A model generated the notes under the pieces. It was not told the origin of the DNA. It saw only the letters and a list, made by a program, of their open reading frames with translations, and ran no database searches. This document shows, piece after piece, positions 7,847 to 17,149 of a stretch of 59,399 nucleotides of DNA. The position numbers and the translations under genes are program-made. The stretch is from an uncultured Streptomyces sp. (GTDB lineage: Bacteria > Actinomycetota > Actinomycetes > Streptomycetales > Streptomycetaceae). Positions within the stretch are counted from its first letter, which is position 1, and every line of letters begins with the position of its first letter. The DNA lies in contig NZ_CANLBS010000031.1 in NCBI RefSeq assembly GCF_947488945.1, positions 1 to 59,399 on the forward strand. The letters run 5' to 3'.

Positions 7847-8257
7847 GACCGGCTTTCCTCTCCGTGGGGGACCGCGATCGCTGTGATCGGGCCGTTCACC
7901 CGGGGGCCGGCGCCGCCCGGACCCGCTCCGGCACGTCCCCCCACGTCCGACGGACGTGCGGAGGGCTGTACGGAGAGCGGCTCGGGGGGTGCGGGCTTGC
8001 GGCGGGTGACGTCGTCCATCGTGGCCAGCCGTGATCGGCCGCGGCACTGGGCACTTGTGGCCAGCCGGCCGGGGCGTCACTTGTGCCCACTGGGGGCGCC
8101 GGCCTCCGCGTCCTAGCGTGCTCACCGCGGACGTCGTTCCGTCTCCGTCGGCCGCTTCGGCGCCTTCGGAAGGCCGTGGCCGCCCGCCCCGTGCGAGCTG
8201 CTCGACCGCTCGAACCGCTCGAACCGCTGACAACGTGCTGACGATGGGGAGTGAACG
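7847..8257. promoter_or_regulatory. Divergent promoter region with repeated operator-like motifs
   Basis: This 411-base spacer separates the divergent precursor operon and the large NRPS, and has no gene I can support. It contains GTGGCCAGCCG twice (8021-8031 and 8057-8067). The half-sites GGGCACTTGTG (8050-8060) and CACTTGTGCCC (8078-8088) form a nearly symmetric pair. A possible -10 for the NRPS is TAGCGT at 8114-8119. A related sequence, TTGTGGCCGGCCG, lies upstream of the LuxR-type gene at about 18294-18306, suggesting one regulator for all three units. Motifs are seen; the regulator link is inferred. Confidence 0.5.
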
Positions 8258-11200
8258 GTGGCTGATCACCAGGTGGAGGAGTGGCGGCGGGCGCCGGCGG
8301 ACACGGAGCCGCTGGAGCTGCCCGCGGACCGGCGTCCGTCGGGGGACGGGCCGGTTCCTTCGGACCGGGTCCCCTTCCGGGTGCCCGCCGCGACGGCCGC
8401 GGCCCTCTCCGGGCTGGCGCGCGAGAGGGGCGTCGAGCTGTCGTCGGTCCTGCTGACGGTGTTCCACGCGCTGCTCGCGCGGCACGGTGGCCGCGGCGGC
8501 GTCCCGGTGGTGGTGCGCGGCGACGACGGAACGGTGCGCGCCGTGCGGGGACCGGACGGCGACCCGACGTTCGAGGAGGGCGTGGCGCACCTCGCGGCGG
8601 CCCTGCGGGCGCACCCTCCCCTGACAGGTGCGGAGTTCTTGGGAGACGCGGGCCGTGTGCCGGCCGGTTCCCCGTGGTTCGCGTGGCGCTCGACGGACGG
8701 GGAGCCGGCCGTCTTCCCGCCGGAGGCGCAGGTCACGGTGGAGTTCGCCCGTGACGGTGCCGCGCTGAGCGGTGTGCTCGGCTACCGCGCCGACCTGTTC
8801 CGACGGGACACGGCGGAGCGCATGGCCGGCCACTTCGGCGAGCTGGCGCGGTCCGCCGCGGCGAGGCCGGCCGGACGGACTGCGTCGCTGGAGATGCTGA
8901 CGGCGCCGGAGCGCGAGCGCATCCTCGTCGAATGGAACGGCCCCCGGTCGGCCTTTCCGGACACCTCGACCGTCCACCGCCTGATCGAGGAGCGGGTCGC
9001 GCTCCAGCCGGACGGGATCGCCCTGGAGCACGACGGGCGTCTGCTGACCTACCGCGAACTCGACGAGCGGGCGAACCGTCTGGCACACCACCTGCACGAG
9101 CGTGGGGTGGGCCGCGGGGCCCTGGTCGCGGTGTGCCTGGACCATGGCCCCGATCTGGTGTGTGCGCTGCTCGGTGTTCTCAAGTCGGGCGCGGCGTACG
9201 TGCCGCTGGACCCGTCGTACCCGGCCGAACGGCTGCGGTACATGGTCGGCGACAGTGCGGCGCCCGTGGTGGTGACGCAGTCCGCGCACGCGGGGCTGTT
9301 CGAGGCGGGCCCGGAACTGCTGCTGACCGACCTCGCGTGGCCGGCCGGCGACGGCTCCGCCCCGGCGGTGGCTGCGGACGCGGCCGATCTCGCCTACGTC
9401 ATCTACACCTCCGGTTCCACGGGCCGCCCCAAGGGCGTCCGGGTCGCCCACCGGGGTGTCGTCAACTACTTGCACTGGTGCGACCGCAACTACCCGCCCG
9501 CGCCCGGTGCCGGGATCGGCTCGTTGCTGTGCTCGTCGGCCGCGTTCGACCTGACCGTCACCGCCCTGTTCCTGCCGCTGGTGCAGGGCCTGCGGCTGGT
9601 GGTGCCGAGCCCGGGGCCGGGACGGACCGTGTTCGACGCGGCGGTGGAGATCGTGGCCGGCGGTGCGCGGATCAGCTTCCTCAAGGCGACCCCGTCGCAC
9701 CTGGAGCTGCTGACCGCCCGGCTGGAACGGGAGGGGCTGCGGCACGCCGTCGCGACGGTGGTGGCGGGCGGCGAGGACCTGACGCCGGCGCTGACCCACC
9801 GGGTCCTGGTCAGCGGCGCGGCCGACACGGCCGTGGTCAACGAGTACGGGCCGACCGAGGCGACCGTGGGCAACGTGGTGAGCCGCACGGTCTCGGTGGA
9901 CCCCGCGGCGGACCACGTGCCGATGGGCCGCGCGATCGACAACACCGAGGTGTACGTGGTCGGTGCGCACGGCGAGGTGCAGCCGGTGGGTGTGCCGGGT
10001 GAGCTGCTGATCGGGGGGGTGAACGTGGCCCTCGGTTACCTGGGACGGCCCGCTCTCACGGCGGAGCGGTTCGTCCCGCACCCGTTCTCGGCCGATCCGG
10101 ACGCCCGGGTGTACCGGACCGGGGACCTGGTGAAGTGGCTTCCGGACGGGCGGCTGGTCTACCTGGGCCGGATCGACGACCAGGTCAAGCTGCGGGGCCA
10201 CCGGGTGGAACTGGGTGAGATCGAGAACGCGCTGCTCGCCCGCCCCGGTGTCGCGGCAGCGACCGTGCAGGTACGCGAGGACGTCCCCGGTGACCGCCGG
10301 CTGGTGGCGTACCTGGTGCCGTCGGGCGGAACCCTGCCGTCGGCGGCCGAGCTTCGGCGGGCGCTGGCCGCGAGTCTGCCGGAGCACATGGTGCCGGCCC
10401 GGTACGTCGAGCTGGAGAGCGTCCCGCTGACGCCGAACGGCAAGGTGGACCGCAAGGCGCTGCCGGCTCCCCGGGGCGACCGGCCCGAGCTGGCCGTGGC
10501 GTACAGGGCGCCCGGCACACCGACGCAGGCGGCGGTCGCGGGCGTCTGGTCCGAGGTGCTGGGTGTGGACCCGGTGGGCGCCGACGACGACTTCTTCGAG
10601 CTGGGCGGGCACTCGCTGCTGGCCGCGCGGGTCGCTTCCCGGCTGCGCCGGGACCTGGGCGTGGACGTGTCCCACCGCACCCTGTTCGAGGCGCCGACGC
10701 CGGCACTGCTGGCGGCGGCCGTCGACGCGCTCGAACCGGGCACGGACGCGCCGATGCCGCGCGCCGACCGGTCGGCGGGTCCGCCCCCGCTGTCCTTCGC
10801 CCAGCAGCGTCTGTGGTTCCTCGACCAGTTGGAGCCGGGCCGGTCGCAGTACACGATCCCGGTCGGGCTGCGCGTCACCGGCAGCTTCTCCCCCGGCGCC
10901 TTCGGCACGGCGCTGACGGCTCTGGTGGCGCGGCACGAGATCCTGCGGACCCGGTTCGTCGCGGACGGCGCGGGGCGTCCGGTCCAGGTCGTCGACGGCC
11001 CGAGCCAGGTCCTCGTGGACACCCACGACTCCCGGGGGTCAGACGAGGCCGCGGCGCTCCGTATCCTGCGCGAGGCCGCGGGCCGGCCCTTCGACCTGGC
11101 CGCGGGCCCGCCGCTGCGGGCTGTCGCGGTGCGCGTGGCCGAGGAGGAGTGGCTGCTGCTCGTCGCGGTGCACCACATCGTCTCCGACGGCTGGTCGGAA

Positions 11201-14200
11201 GGCGTGCTGGCCAGGGAGGTGCGCGAGCTCTACGGGGCGGCGGTGGCGGGCCGCGAAGCCGCCCTCGCTCCGATGACGTTGCAGTACGCGGACTTCGCCG
11301 TCTGGCAGCGCGACGCGCTGGGCGGGGCGGCGCTGGAGGGGCAGGCGGCGTACTGGCGCGACCGGCTCGCCGGGCTGCGGCCGGTGGAGCTGCCGGTGGA
11401 CCGCCGGCGCCCGGCGGAGCGGTCGGGGCGCGGCGACGCGGTCTCCTTCACCGTACCCGCCGAGGTCACCGAGGCGGCGCGGCGGCTGGCGGCGGGGCGG
11501 GGCGCGAGCCTGTTCATGTCGCTGCTGGCGGTGTTCCAGCTGCTCGTGTCGAAGTACGCCGGGCAGGAGGACGTCGCCGTCGGCAGTCCCGTCGCGGGCC
11601 GCGGGCGCGCCGAGACCGAGGACCTGATCGGCTTCTTCGTCAACACACTGGTCATGCGCACCGACCTGTCGGGCGATCCGCTCTTCGCCGAGCTGCTGGA
11701 CCGGGTCAAGGACACCGCGCTCGGCGCGTACGACCACCAGGACCTGCCCTTCGAACGCCTGGTGGAGGAGCTCGCCCCCGAGCGGGACCTGTCGCGCACC
11801 CCGCTGTTCCAGACCATGTTCGTGCTGCAGAACACGCCGGACCACAACTCCTGGGCGCTGCCCGGCCTGCGGGTCGAACCGTTCGCGGTGCGGACGGAGG
11901 AGGCCAAGTTCGACCTGACGCTCTTCCTGACCGAGCAGACCGACGGGTCACTCGCCGGCAGTCTCGTGTTCGCCGTGGACCTGTTCGAGCGCGCCACCGC
12001 GGCGCGGATGGCCGGCCACTTCACCACGCTGCTGGAGGCTGCGGTCGTGGGCGGGGACCGGCGGCTGTCCGAACTGGAGCTGCTGGCCGGGGCCGAGCGC
12101 CGGCGGGTGCTGACCGAGTGGTCGGGCACGGCTTCGCTCGCCGAGGACGCTCCCACGACGGCGCACCGGCTCGTCGAGGAGCGCGCGGCCCACCTGCCCG
12201 ACGCGGTGGCCGTGAGCTCCGGGGCCGGGGAGCTGACCTACCGGGAGCTGAACGAGCGGGCCAACCGGCTCGCCCGGCACCTGCGGACCGTCGGCGCCCG
12301 GCCCGGCCGGGTGGTCGCCGTCTGCCTGGACCGCGGGCCCGCCCAGATCACCGCGCTGCTCGCCGTGCTGAAGTCGGGGGCCGCGTATCTGCCCCTCGAC
12401 CCGGAGCACCCGGCCGACCGGCTCGCTTTCATGATCGAGGACGCCGGGGCGGTGCACCTGGTGACGGACACCGCGCACGAGGCCCGGCTGCCCGGGGCGC
12501 CCGGCCGCTTCCGCACCGACCTGGACCGGCTCCGCCTCCAGGAGTTCCCGGCGGACGATCCGGAGCCAGCCGCCGCTCCGGACGATCTCGCCTACCTGAT
12601 CTACACCAGCGGGTCCACCGGGCGCCCCAAGGGGGTGCAGATCGAACACCGCGGTGTGGTCAACCTGATCCGCTGGACGGTGGAGAGTTTTGGTGCGGCA
12701 CCCGGCCGCCGGGTCGCGCACCTCGCCGGTCTGGGCTTCGACGCCGCGGCCTGGGAGCTGTGGCCCGCCCTGGCGGCCGGCGCCACGGTGTGCGTGCCGG
12801 ACGAGACCGTGCGGCGCGCCCCCGAGTTGCTCCAGCACTGGCTGGCGGCACGGCGGGTGGACGGCACGTTCCTGTCGACGCCCATGCTGGAGGCGCTGGC
12901 CGCGCTCGACTGGTCGGAGCCGACCTCTCTGGCCCACGTCCTCACCGGCGGGGACGCCCTGCGTCTCCCGGCCGGGCTGCGGCTGCCGTTCCGCGTCGTC
13001 AACAACTACGGACCGACCGAGTCGACGGTGGTCACGACCTCCGCCGAGGTGGTGCCCGGCGTAGCGGTGCCGCCGATCGGACGCCCGGTCCGCAACACCG
13101 TCGTCCACGTGGTGGACCGGCACGACCGTCCGGTACCGATCGGGGTTCCCGGTGAACTCCTGGTCGGCGGAGCCGGGTTGGCCCGGGGCTACCAGGGGCT
13201 TCCGCAGCAGACGGCCGAACGTTTCGTGACGGTGGACGTCGACGGCACACCCCGGCGGATCTACCGCACGGGCGACCGGGTGCGCTGGCTGCCCGACGGG
13301 CAGCTGGAGTTCCTCGGACGCCTCGACGACCAGGTGAAGCTGCGCGGCCACCGCATCGAACCGGGCGAGATCGAGTCGGTGCTGCTGGCCGGCCCCGACG
13401 TCGCCGCCGCCACCGTCGTGGTCCGCGAGGACGTCCCCGGCGACAAGCGGCTGGTGGCCTACGTCGTCCCGGCGGAGCGGGCGCCCACCGCCGAGGGACT
13501 GCGGGCCCGGCTGGCCCGGGACCTGCCCGCCTCCATGGTGCCGTCGGCGTTCGTGATGCTGGAAAGGCTGCCGCTCACCCCGAACGGCAAGGTCGACCGG
13601 CGGGTGCTGCCGGCGCCGGAGCCCCGCTCGTCCGCGGCGGGGCGCGCGCCGCGCACCCCCGCCGAGTGCGCGGTGGCCGCGGCCTGGTCGCAGGTGCTGG
13701 GCACCGACGTGACCGGTGTCGACGACAACTTCTTCGAACTGGGCGGCCATTCACTGCTGGCCACCCAGGTCACCTCGCGTCTGCGCGCGGCCCTCGGTGT
13801 GGAGGTGCCGGTACGGACCCTGTTCTCCTCACCGACGGTCGCCGCTCTCGCGGCGCGTGTCGAGGAACTCGGCACGGGCGACGCGGCGCGCATCACACCT
13901 GCCGAGCGGACCGGGGGGCCGCTGCCCCTGAGCCCGGCCCAGCAGCGGCTCTGGTTCCTCGACCAGCTGGAGCCGGGACGCGCCGAGTACGTCGTGCCGT
14001 TCGCGCTGCGGGTCCGGGGTGCGCTGGACGTGACGGCGCTGGACTCGGCGCTCACCGGCATGGTCGCCCGGCACGAGGTCCTGCGGACCCGGTTCGTCGC
14101 CCAGGACGGTGAGCCGGGACAGGTCATCGACCCGCCGGCCCCCGTACGGGCGACCGTCCACGACCTCCGCGGCCTCCCCGGTCCGCAGGAACGGCGCTCG

Positions 14201-17086
14201 GCGGCGCTGCGGTTCGTGGAAGACCAGGCCGCCCGTCCGTTCGACCTGGCGACGGGTCCGCTGCTGCGCGCCCATGTGGTGCGGCTCGCCGACGACGAGG
14301 CGACCGTGCTGCTGACGGTGCACCACATCGTCGCCGACGGCTGGTCGGAGGGCGTCATGGCGCGGGAGCTGCGCGAGGGGTATCGGGCGGCCGTCTCGGG
14401 TGCGGAGCCGAGCGGGCTGCCCGGACTCCCGGTGCAGTACGCGGACTTCTCCGTCTGGCAGCGGGAGCGGCTGGCCGGGGAGGAGTCCGGGGAGCAGCTG
14501 GCGTACTGGCGGGACCGGCTGACCGGGGCGGAACCCCTGGAGCTGCCGACCGACCACCGCCGTCCGGCGGGTCCGCCCCGCGGCGGCTCCACCGTCCGGT
14601 TCGACGTGCCGGCCGGGGTCGCCGCGCGGCTGCGGACGACGGCCACCGCCAACGGCGCGAGCCTCTACATGGTGCTGCTGGCCGTCTTCCAGGTCCTTCT
14701 GGCCAAGTACAGCAGGCAGGACGACATCGCGGTCGGCAGCCCCATCGCCGGACGCAACCGGGCCGAGACCGAGGATCTGATCGGCTTCTTCGTCAACACA
14801 CTGGTCATGCGCACCGACCTGTCCGGCGACCCGGACTTCGGTGAGCTGCTGGACCGGGTCAAGGACACCGCGCTCGGCGCGTACGACCACCAGGACCTGC
14901 CCTTCGAACGCCTGGTGGAGGAGCTGGCACCGGACCGTGACCCGTCGCGCAATCCGCTGTTCCAGACCCTGTTCGTGCTGCAGAACACGCCGGACGACCA
15001 TGCCTGGAGCCTGCCGGGGCTGGAGGTGGAGCCGTTCGCGGTGGCACTGCCGGACGCGAAGTTCGACCTGAGTCTGATGATGTCCGAAGGCCCGGACGGC
15101 GGTCTGAGCGGTGCTCTGGAGTACCGCACCGACCTCTTCGAGCGGGAGACCGTCGCACGTCTCGCCGGCCACCTGGGCATCCTGCTGGAAACGGTCGCCG
15201 GCTCCCCCGCGGCACGGCTGTCGCAGCTGTGCATGCTCACCGAACAGGAGCGGCGCACCACGCTCGTCGAGTGGAACGACACCGCCGCCGCCCACCCCGG
15301 AACGGCCACCCTGCACGGCCTGTTCGAGGAGTGGGCCGCCCGGCAGCCGGACGCCGTGGCGGTCGAGACCCCGGACGCCTCCCTGACGTACGCGGAGCTG
15401 AACGCGCGGGCCAACCGGATCGCCCACCACCTGCGCGGCCGGTACGGCGCGCGGCCGGACATGCCGGTGGCGGTGTGCCTGGGGCGCGGGACCGACCTGG
15501 TGACGGCGGAGCTGGCGGTGCTGAAGTCTGGCGCGGCGTACGTGCCGATGGACCCGGAGTATCCCGCCGAGCGGCTGGCGTACATGGTGGAGGACACCCG
15601 GACCCCGGTCGTCCTGACCCATTCCGCGCACGCGGACCGCCTCCCGCCCGGCATCCCGCTGCTGCTGCTCGACGCGTGCGACGCCGAGGGGGGCCCGCTG
15701 GCCGGCGAGCCGGTCACCGACCCGGAGCCCGCGGCCACCGCCCACGACCTGGCCTACCTCATCTACACCAGCGGCTCCACCGGCCGTCCCAAGGGGGTGG
15801 AGGTCGAGCACCACAGCCTGGTCAACCTGACCCACTGGACGGCGGACACCTACGGTCTGGGGGCCGGGCAGCGCATCGCGCTGCTCGCCGGGGTCGGATT
15901 CGACGCGGCCGCGTGGGAACTGTGGCTCGGCCTCACCCGGGGCGCGACCTGCTGCACCACCACCGAGTCGGTCCGGCTCGCTCCGCAGCTCCTGCGGGAC
16001 TGGCTGAACGAGCGGCGCATCCACGCCACCTTCCTGTCCACGCCGATGTTGGAGGCGCTGGCTGCGCTCGAATGGGGGCCCGACAGCCCCCTGGACTACG
16101 TGCTGACCGGCGGCGACCGGCTGCGCATGCCGCCGCACGCCCGGCTGCCGTTCCGCGTGGTCAACAACTACGGGCCGACGGAGACCACGGTCGTCGTCAC
16201 CTCCACCGTGTGCGTGCCCGGGGAGACCGTCCCGCCGATCGGCCGGCCCTTCGCCAACAACCGGTGCTTCGTGGTGGACCAGCACGGCACTCCGCTGCCG
16301 GTGGGCGTCCCCGGTGAACTCCTGGTCGGCGGGGTGCAGGTGGCCCGGGGCTACCGGGAGCGCCCGGACCTGACGCGGGAGCGGTTCGTCGAGTTCGCGG
16401 CCGGGGAGACGGCCTGCCGGGTCTACCGCACCGGCGACCTGGTCCGGTGGCGGCCGGACGGGCAGCTGGAGTTCCTGCGCAGGATCGACGAGCAGGTCAA
16501 GATCCGCGGGAACCGGATCGAACCGGGGGAGATCGAGGCCAACCTGATCACCCACCCCGGCGTCGGCGAGGTCACGGTGGTCGTCCGCGAGGACGTGCCG
16601 GGCGACAAGCGGCTGGTCGCCTACCTGGTGGCCGCGGGACCGGACGCTCCGAGCGTCGCGGAACTGCACGCGCACCTGGGGGGTTTCCTTCCCGACCACA
16701 TGGTCCCGGCCGCGTTCGTGGTGCTGGAGCGGCTGCCGCTGACCGCCAACGGCAAGGTGGACCGGGCGGCGCTGCCGGTCCCCGACGGCCGGCGCCCGGC
16801 CCTCGGGACGTCGTACACGGCACCGCGCAACGCCGTGGAGCGCCACATCACGGCCGTCTGGTCGGATCTCCTGGGGGTGGAGCGCGTCGGCGTCGACGAC
16901 AACTTCTTCCAGCTCGGCGGGCATTCACTGCTCGCGACGCAGGTCGCGTCGAGGCTGCGGAAGGCGTTGCGGGTGGACGTCCCCGTGCGGACGGTCTTCG
17001 ACCACCCCACCCCCGCCGGACTGGCGCAGGCCGTCTCGGACCTGATGATGGCGGCGATCGACGCGCAGTTCGCCCACGCGGGATGA
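8258..17086 (+). CDS. Three-module NRPS: half C - A1-T1 - C2-A2-T2 - C3-A3-T3
   Basis: A 2942-residue NRPS. Residues 1 to ~225 are the C-terminal half of a condensation domain with no HHxxxDG motif, so this is probably an initiating module. A1 (YTSGSTG near 383) has pocket residues I read as DLTKVGEVGK, an Asn-type code. T1 carries Ser786. C2 has HHIVSDG at 972-978, A2 (YTSGSTG near 1449) reads DAWLLGNVV, close to the Leu code DAWFLGNVVK, and T2 carries Ser1832. C3 has HHIVADG at 2022, A3 (near 2503) has the same Leu-like pocket, and T3 carries Ser2890. There is no epimerisation, methylation or thioesterase domain. The predicted start is Asn/3-MeAsn-Leu-Leu, with hand-aligned codes. The peptide must pass to another protein, plausibly the one ending at 1324. 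The GTG at 8258 has GGGGAG about 8 bases upstream. Confidence 0.95.
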   Translation: MADHQVEEWRRAPADTEPLELPADRRPSGDGPVPSDRVPFRVPAATAAALSGLARERGVELSSVLLTVFHALLARHGGRGGVPVVVRGDDGTVRAVRGPDGDPTFEEGVAHLAAALRAHPPLTGAEFLGDAGRVPAGSPWFAWRSTDGEPAVFPPEAQVTVEFARDGAALSGVLGYRADLFRRDTAERMAGHFGELARSAAARPAGRTASLEMLTAPERERILVEWNGPRSAFPDTSTVHRLIEERVALQPDGIALEHDGRLLTYRELDERANRLAHHLHERGVGRGALVAVCLDHGPDLVCALLGVLKSGAAYVPLDPSYPAERLRYMVGDSAAPVVVTQSAHAGLFEAGPELLLTDLAWPAGDGSAPAVAADAADLAYVIYTSGSTGRPKGVRVAHRGVVNYLHWCDRNYPPAPGAGIGSLLCSSAAFDLTVTALFLPLVQGLRLVVPSPGPGRTVFDAAVEIVAGGARISFLKATPSHLELLTARLEREGLRHAVATVVAGGEDLTPALTHRVLVSGAADTAVVNEYGPTEATVGNVVSRTVSVDPAADHVPMGRAIDNTEVYVVGAHGEVQPVGVPGELLIGGVNVALGYLGRPALTAERFVPHPFSADPDARVYRTGDLVKWLPDGRLVYLGRIDDQVKLRGHRVELGEIENALLARPGVAAATVQVREDVPGDRRLVAYLVPSGGTLPSAAELRRALAASLPEHMVPARYVELESVPLTPNGKVDRKALPAPRGDRPELAVAYRAPGTPTQAAVAGVWSEVLGVDPVGADDDFFELGGHSLLAARVASRLRRDLGVDVSHRTLFEAPTPALLAAAVDALEPGTDAPMPRADRSAGPPPLSFAQQRLWFLDQLEPGRSQYTIPVGLRVTGSFSPGAFGTALTALVARHEILRTRFVADGAGRPVQVVDGPSQVLVDTHDSRGSDEAAALRILREAAGRPFDLAAGPPLRAVAVRVAEEEWLLLVAVHHIVSDGWSEGVLAREVRELYGAAVAGREAALAPMTLQYADFAVWQRDALGGAALEGQAAYWRDRLAGLRPVELPVDRRRPAERSGRGDAVSFTVPAEVTEAARRLAAGRGASLFMSLLAVFQLLVSKYAGQEDVAVGSPVAGRGRAETEDLIGFFVNTLVMRTDLSGDPLFAELLDRVKDTALGAYDHQDLPFERLVEELAPERDLSRTPLFQTMFVLQNTPDHNSWALPGLRVEPFAVRTEEAKFDLTLFLTEQTDGSLAGSLVFAVDLFERATAARMAGHFTTLLEAAVVGGDRRLSELELLAGAERRRVLTEWSGTASLAEDAPTTAHRLVEERAAHLPDAVAVSSGAGELTYRELNERANRLARHLRTVGARPGRVVAVCLDRGPAQITALLAVLKSGAAYLPLDPEHPADRLAFMIEDAGAVHLVTDTAHEARLPGAPGRFRTDLDRLRLQEFPADDPEPAAAPDDLAYLIYTSGSTGRPKGVQIEHRGVVNLIRWTVESFGAAPGRRVAHLAGLGFDAAAWELWPALAAGATVCVPDETVRRAPELLQHWLAARRVDGTFLSTPMLEALAALDWSEPTSLAHVLTGGDALRLPAGLRLPFRVVNNYGPTESTVVTTSAEVVPGVAVPPIGRPVRNTVVHVVDRHDRPVPIGVPGELLVGGAGLARGYQGLPQQTAERFVTVDVDGTPRRIYRTGDRVRWLPDGQLEFLGRLDDQVKLRGHRIEPGEIESVLLAGPDVAAATVVVREDVPGDKRLVAYVVPAERAPTAEGLRARLARDLPASMVPSAFVMLERLPLTPNGKVDRRVLPAPEPRSSAAGRAPRTPAECAVAAAWSQVLGTDVTGVDDNFFELGGHSLLATQVTSRLRAALGVEVPVRTLFSSPTVAALAARVEELGTGDAARITPAERTGGPLPLSPAQQRLWFLDQLEPGRAEYVVPFALRVRGALDVTALDSALTGMVARHEVLRTRFVAQDGEPGQVIDPPAPVRATVHDLRGLPGPQERRSAALRFVEDQAARPFDLATGPLLRAHVVRLADDEATVLLTVHHIVADGWSEGVMARELREGYRAAVSGAEPSGLPGLPVQYADFSVWQRERLAGEESGEQLAYWRDRLTGAEPLELPTDHRRPAGPPRGGSTVRFDVPAGVAARLRTTATANGASLYMVLLAVFQVLLAKYSRQDDIAVGSPIAGRNRAETEDLIGFFVNTLVMRTDLSGDPDFGELLDRVKDTALGAYDHQDLPFERLVEELAPDRDPSRNPLFQTLFVLQNTPDDHAWSLPGLEVEPFAVALPDAKFDLSLMMSEGPDGGLSGALEYRTDLFERETVARLAGHLGILLETVAGSPAARLSQLCMLTEQERRTTLVEWNDTAAAHPGTATLHGLFEEWAARQPDAVAVETPDASLTYAELNARANRIAHHLRGRYGARPDMPVAVCLGRGTDLVTAELAVLKSGAAYVPMDPEYPAERLAYMVEDTRTPVVLTHSAHADRLPPGIPLLLLDACDAEGGPLAGEPVTDPEPAATAHDLAYLIYTSGSTGRPKGVEVEHHSLVNLTHWTADTYGLGAGQRIALLAGVGFDAAAWELWLGLTRGATCCTTTESVRLAPQLLRDWLNERRIHATFLSTPMLEALAALEWGPDSPLDYVLTGGDRLRMPPHARLPFRVVNNYGPTETTVVVTSTVCVPGETVPPIGRPFANNRCFVVDQHGTPLPVGVPGELLVGGVQVARGYRERPDLTRERFVEFAAGETACRVYRTGDLVRWRPDGQLEFLRRIDEQVKIRGNRIEPGEIEANLITHPGVGEVTVVVREDVPGDKRLVAYLVAAGPDAPSVAELHAHLGGFLPDHMVPAAFVVLERLPLTANGKVDRAALPVPDGRRPALGTSYTAPRNAVERHITAVWSDLLGVERVGVDDNFFQLGGHSLLATQVASRLRKALRVDVPVRTVFDHPTPAGLAQAVSDLMMAAIDAQFAHAG
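11690..11772 (+). repeat. 83-base direct repeat, copy 1 (C2 domain)
   Basis: This stretch inside condensation domain C2 is identical to 14843-14925 in C3, and the flanks are also very similar. It encodes ELLDRVKDTALGAYDHQDLP and onward. It points to recent module duplication or gene conversion. Confidence 0.85.
14843..14925 (+). repeat. 83-base direct repeat, copy 2 (C3 domain)
   Basis: Second copy of the repeat at 11690-11772, in the same position of condensation domain C3. Divergence increases on both sides. Confidence 0.85.
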
Positions 17087-17089
17087 GAC

Positions 17090-17136
17090 GGTGCGCCCCC
17101 GCCGCGTACGTCGGACGTACGCGGCGGGGGCGCACC
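17090..17136. terminator. Bidirectional terminator with 23-bp perfect stem
   Basis: Perfect 23-base arms (17090-17112 and 17114-17136) around a single central G lie between the convergent NRPS and LuxR-type gene, 3 bases after the NRPS stop. The stem can serve both directions. Confidence 0.85.
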
Positions 17137-17149
17137 GGCGCGGGGCGGA

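Noticed and set aside
7376..11026. 1216-residue minus-strand frame extending the glmS gene upstream
   Set aside because: Only the last ~156 codons match the B12 subunit. The rest is a shadow of the NRPS.
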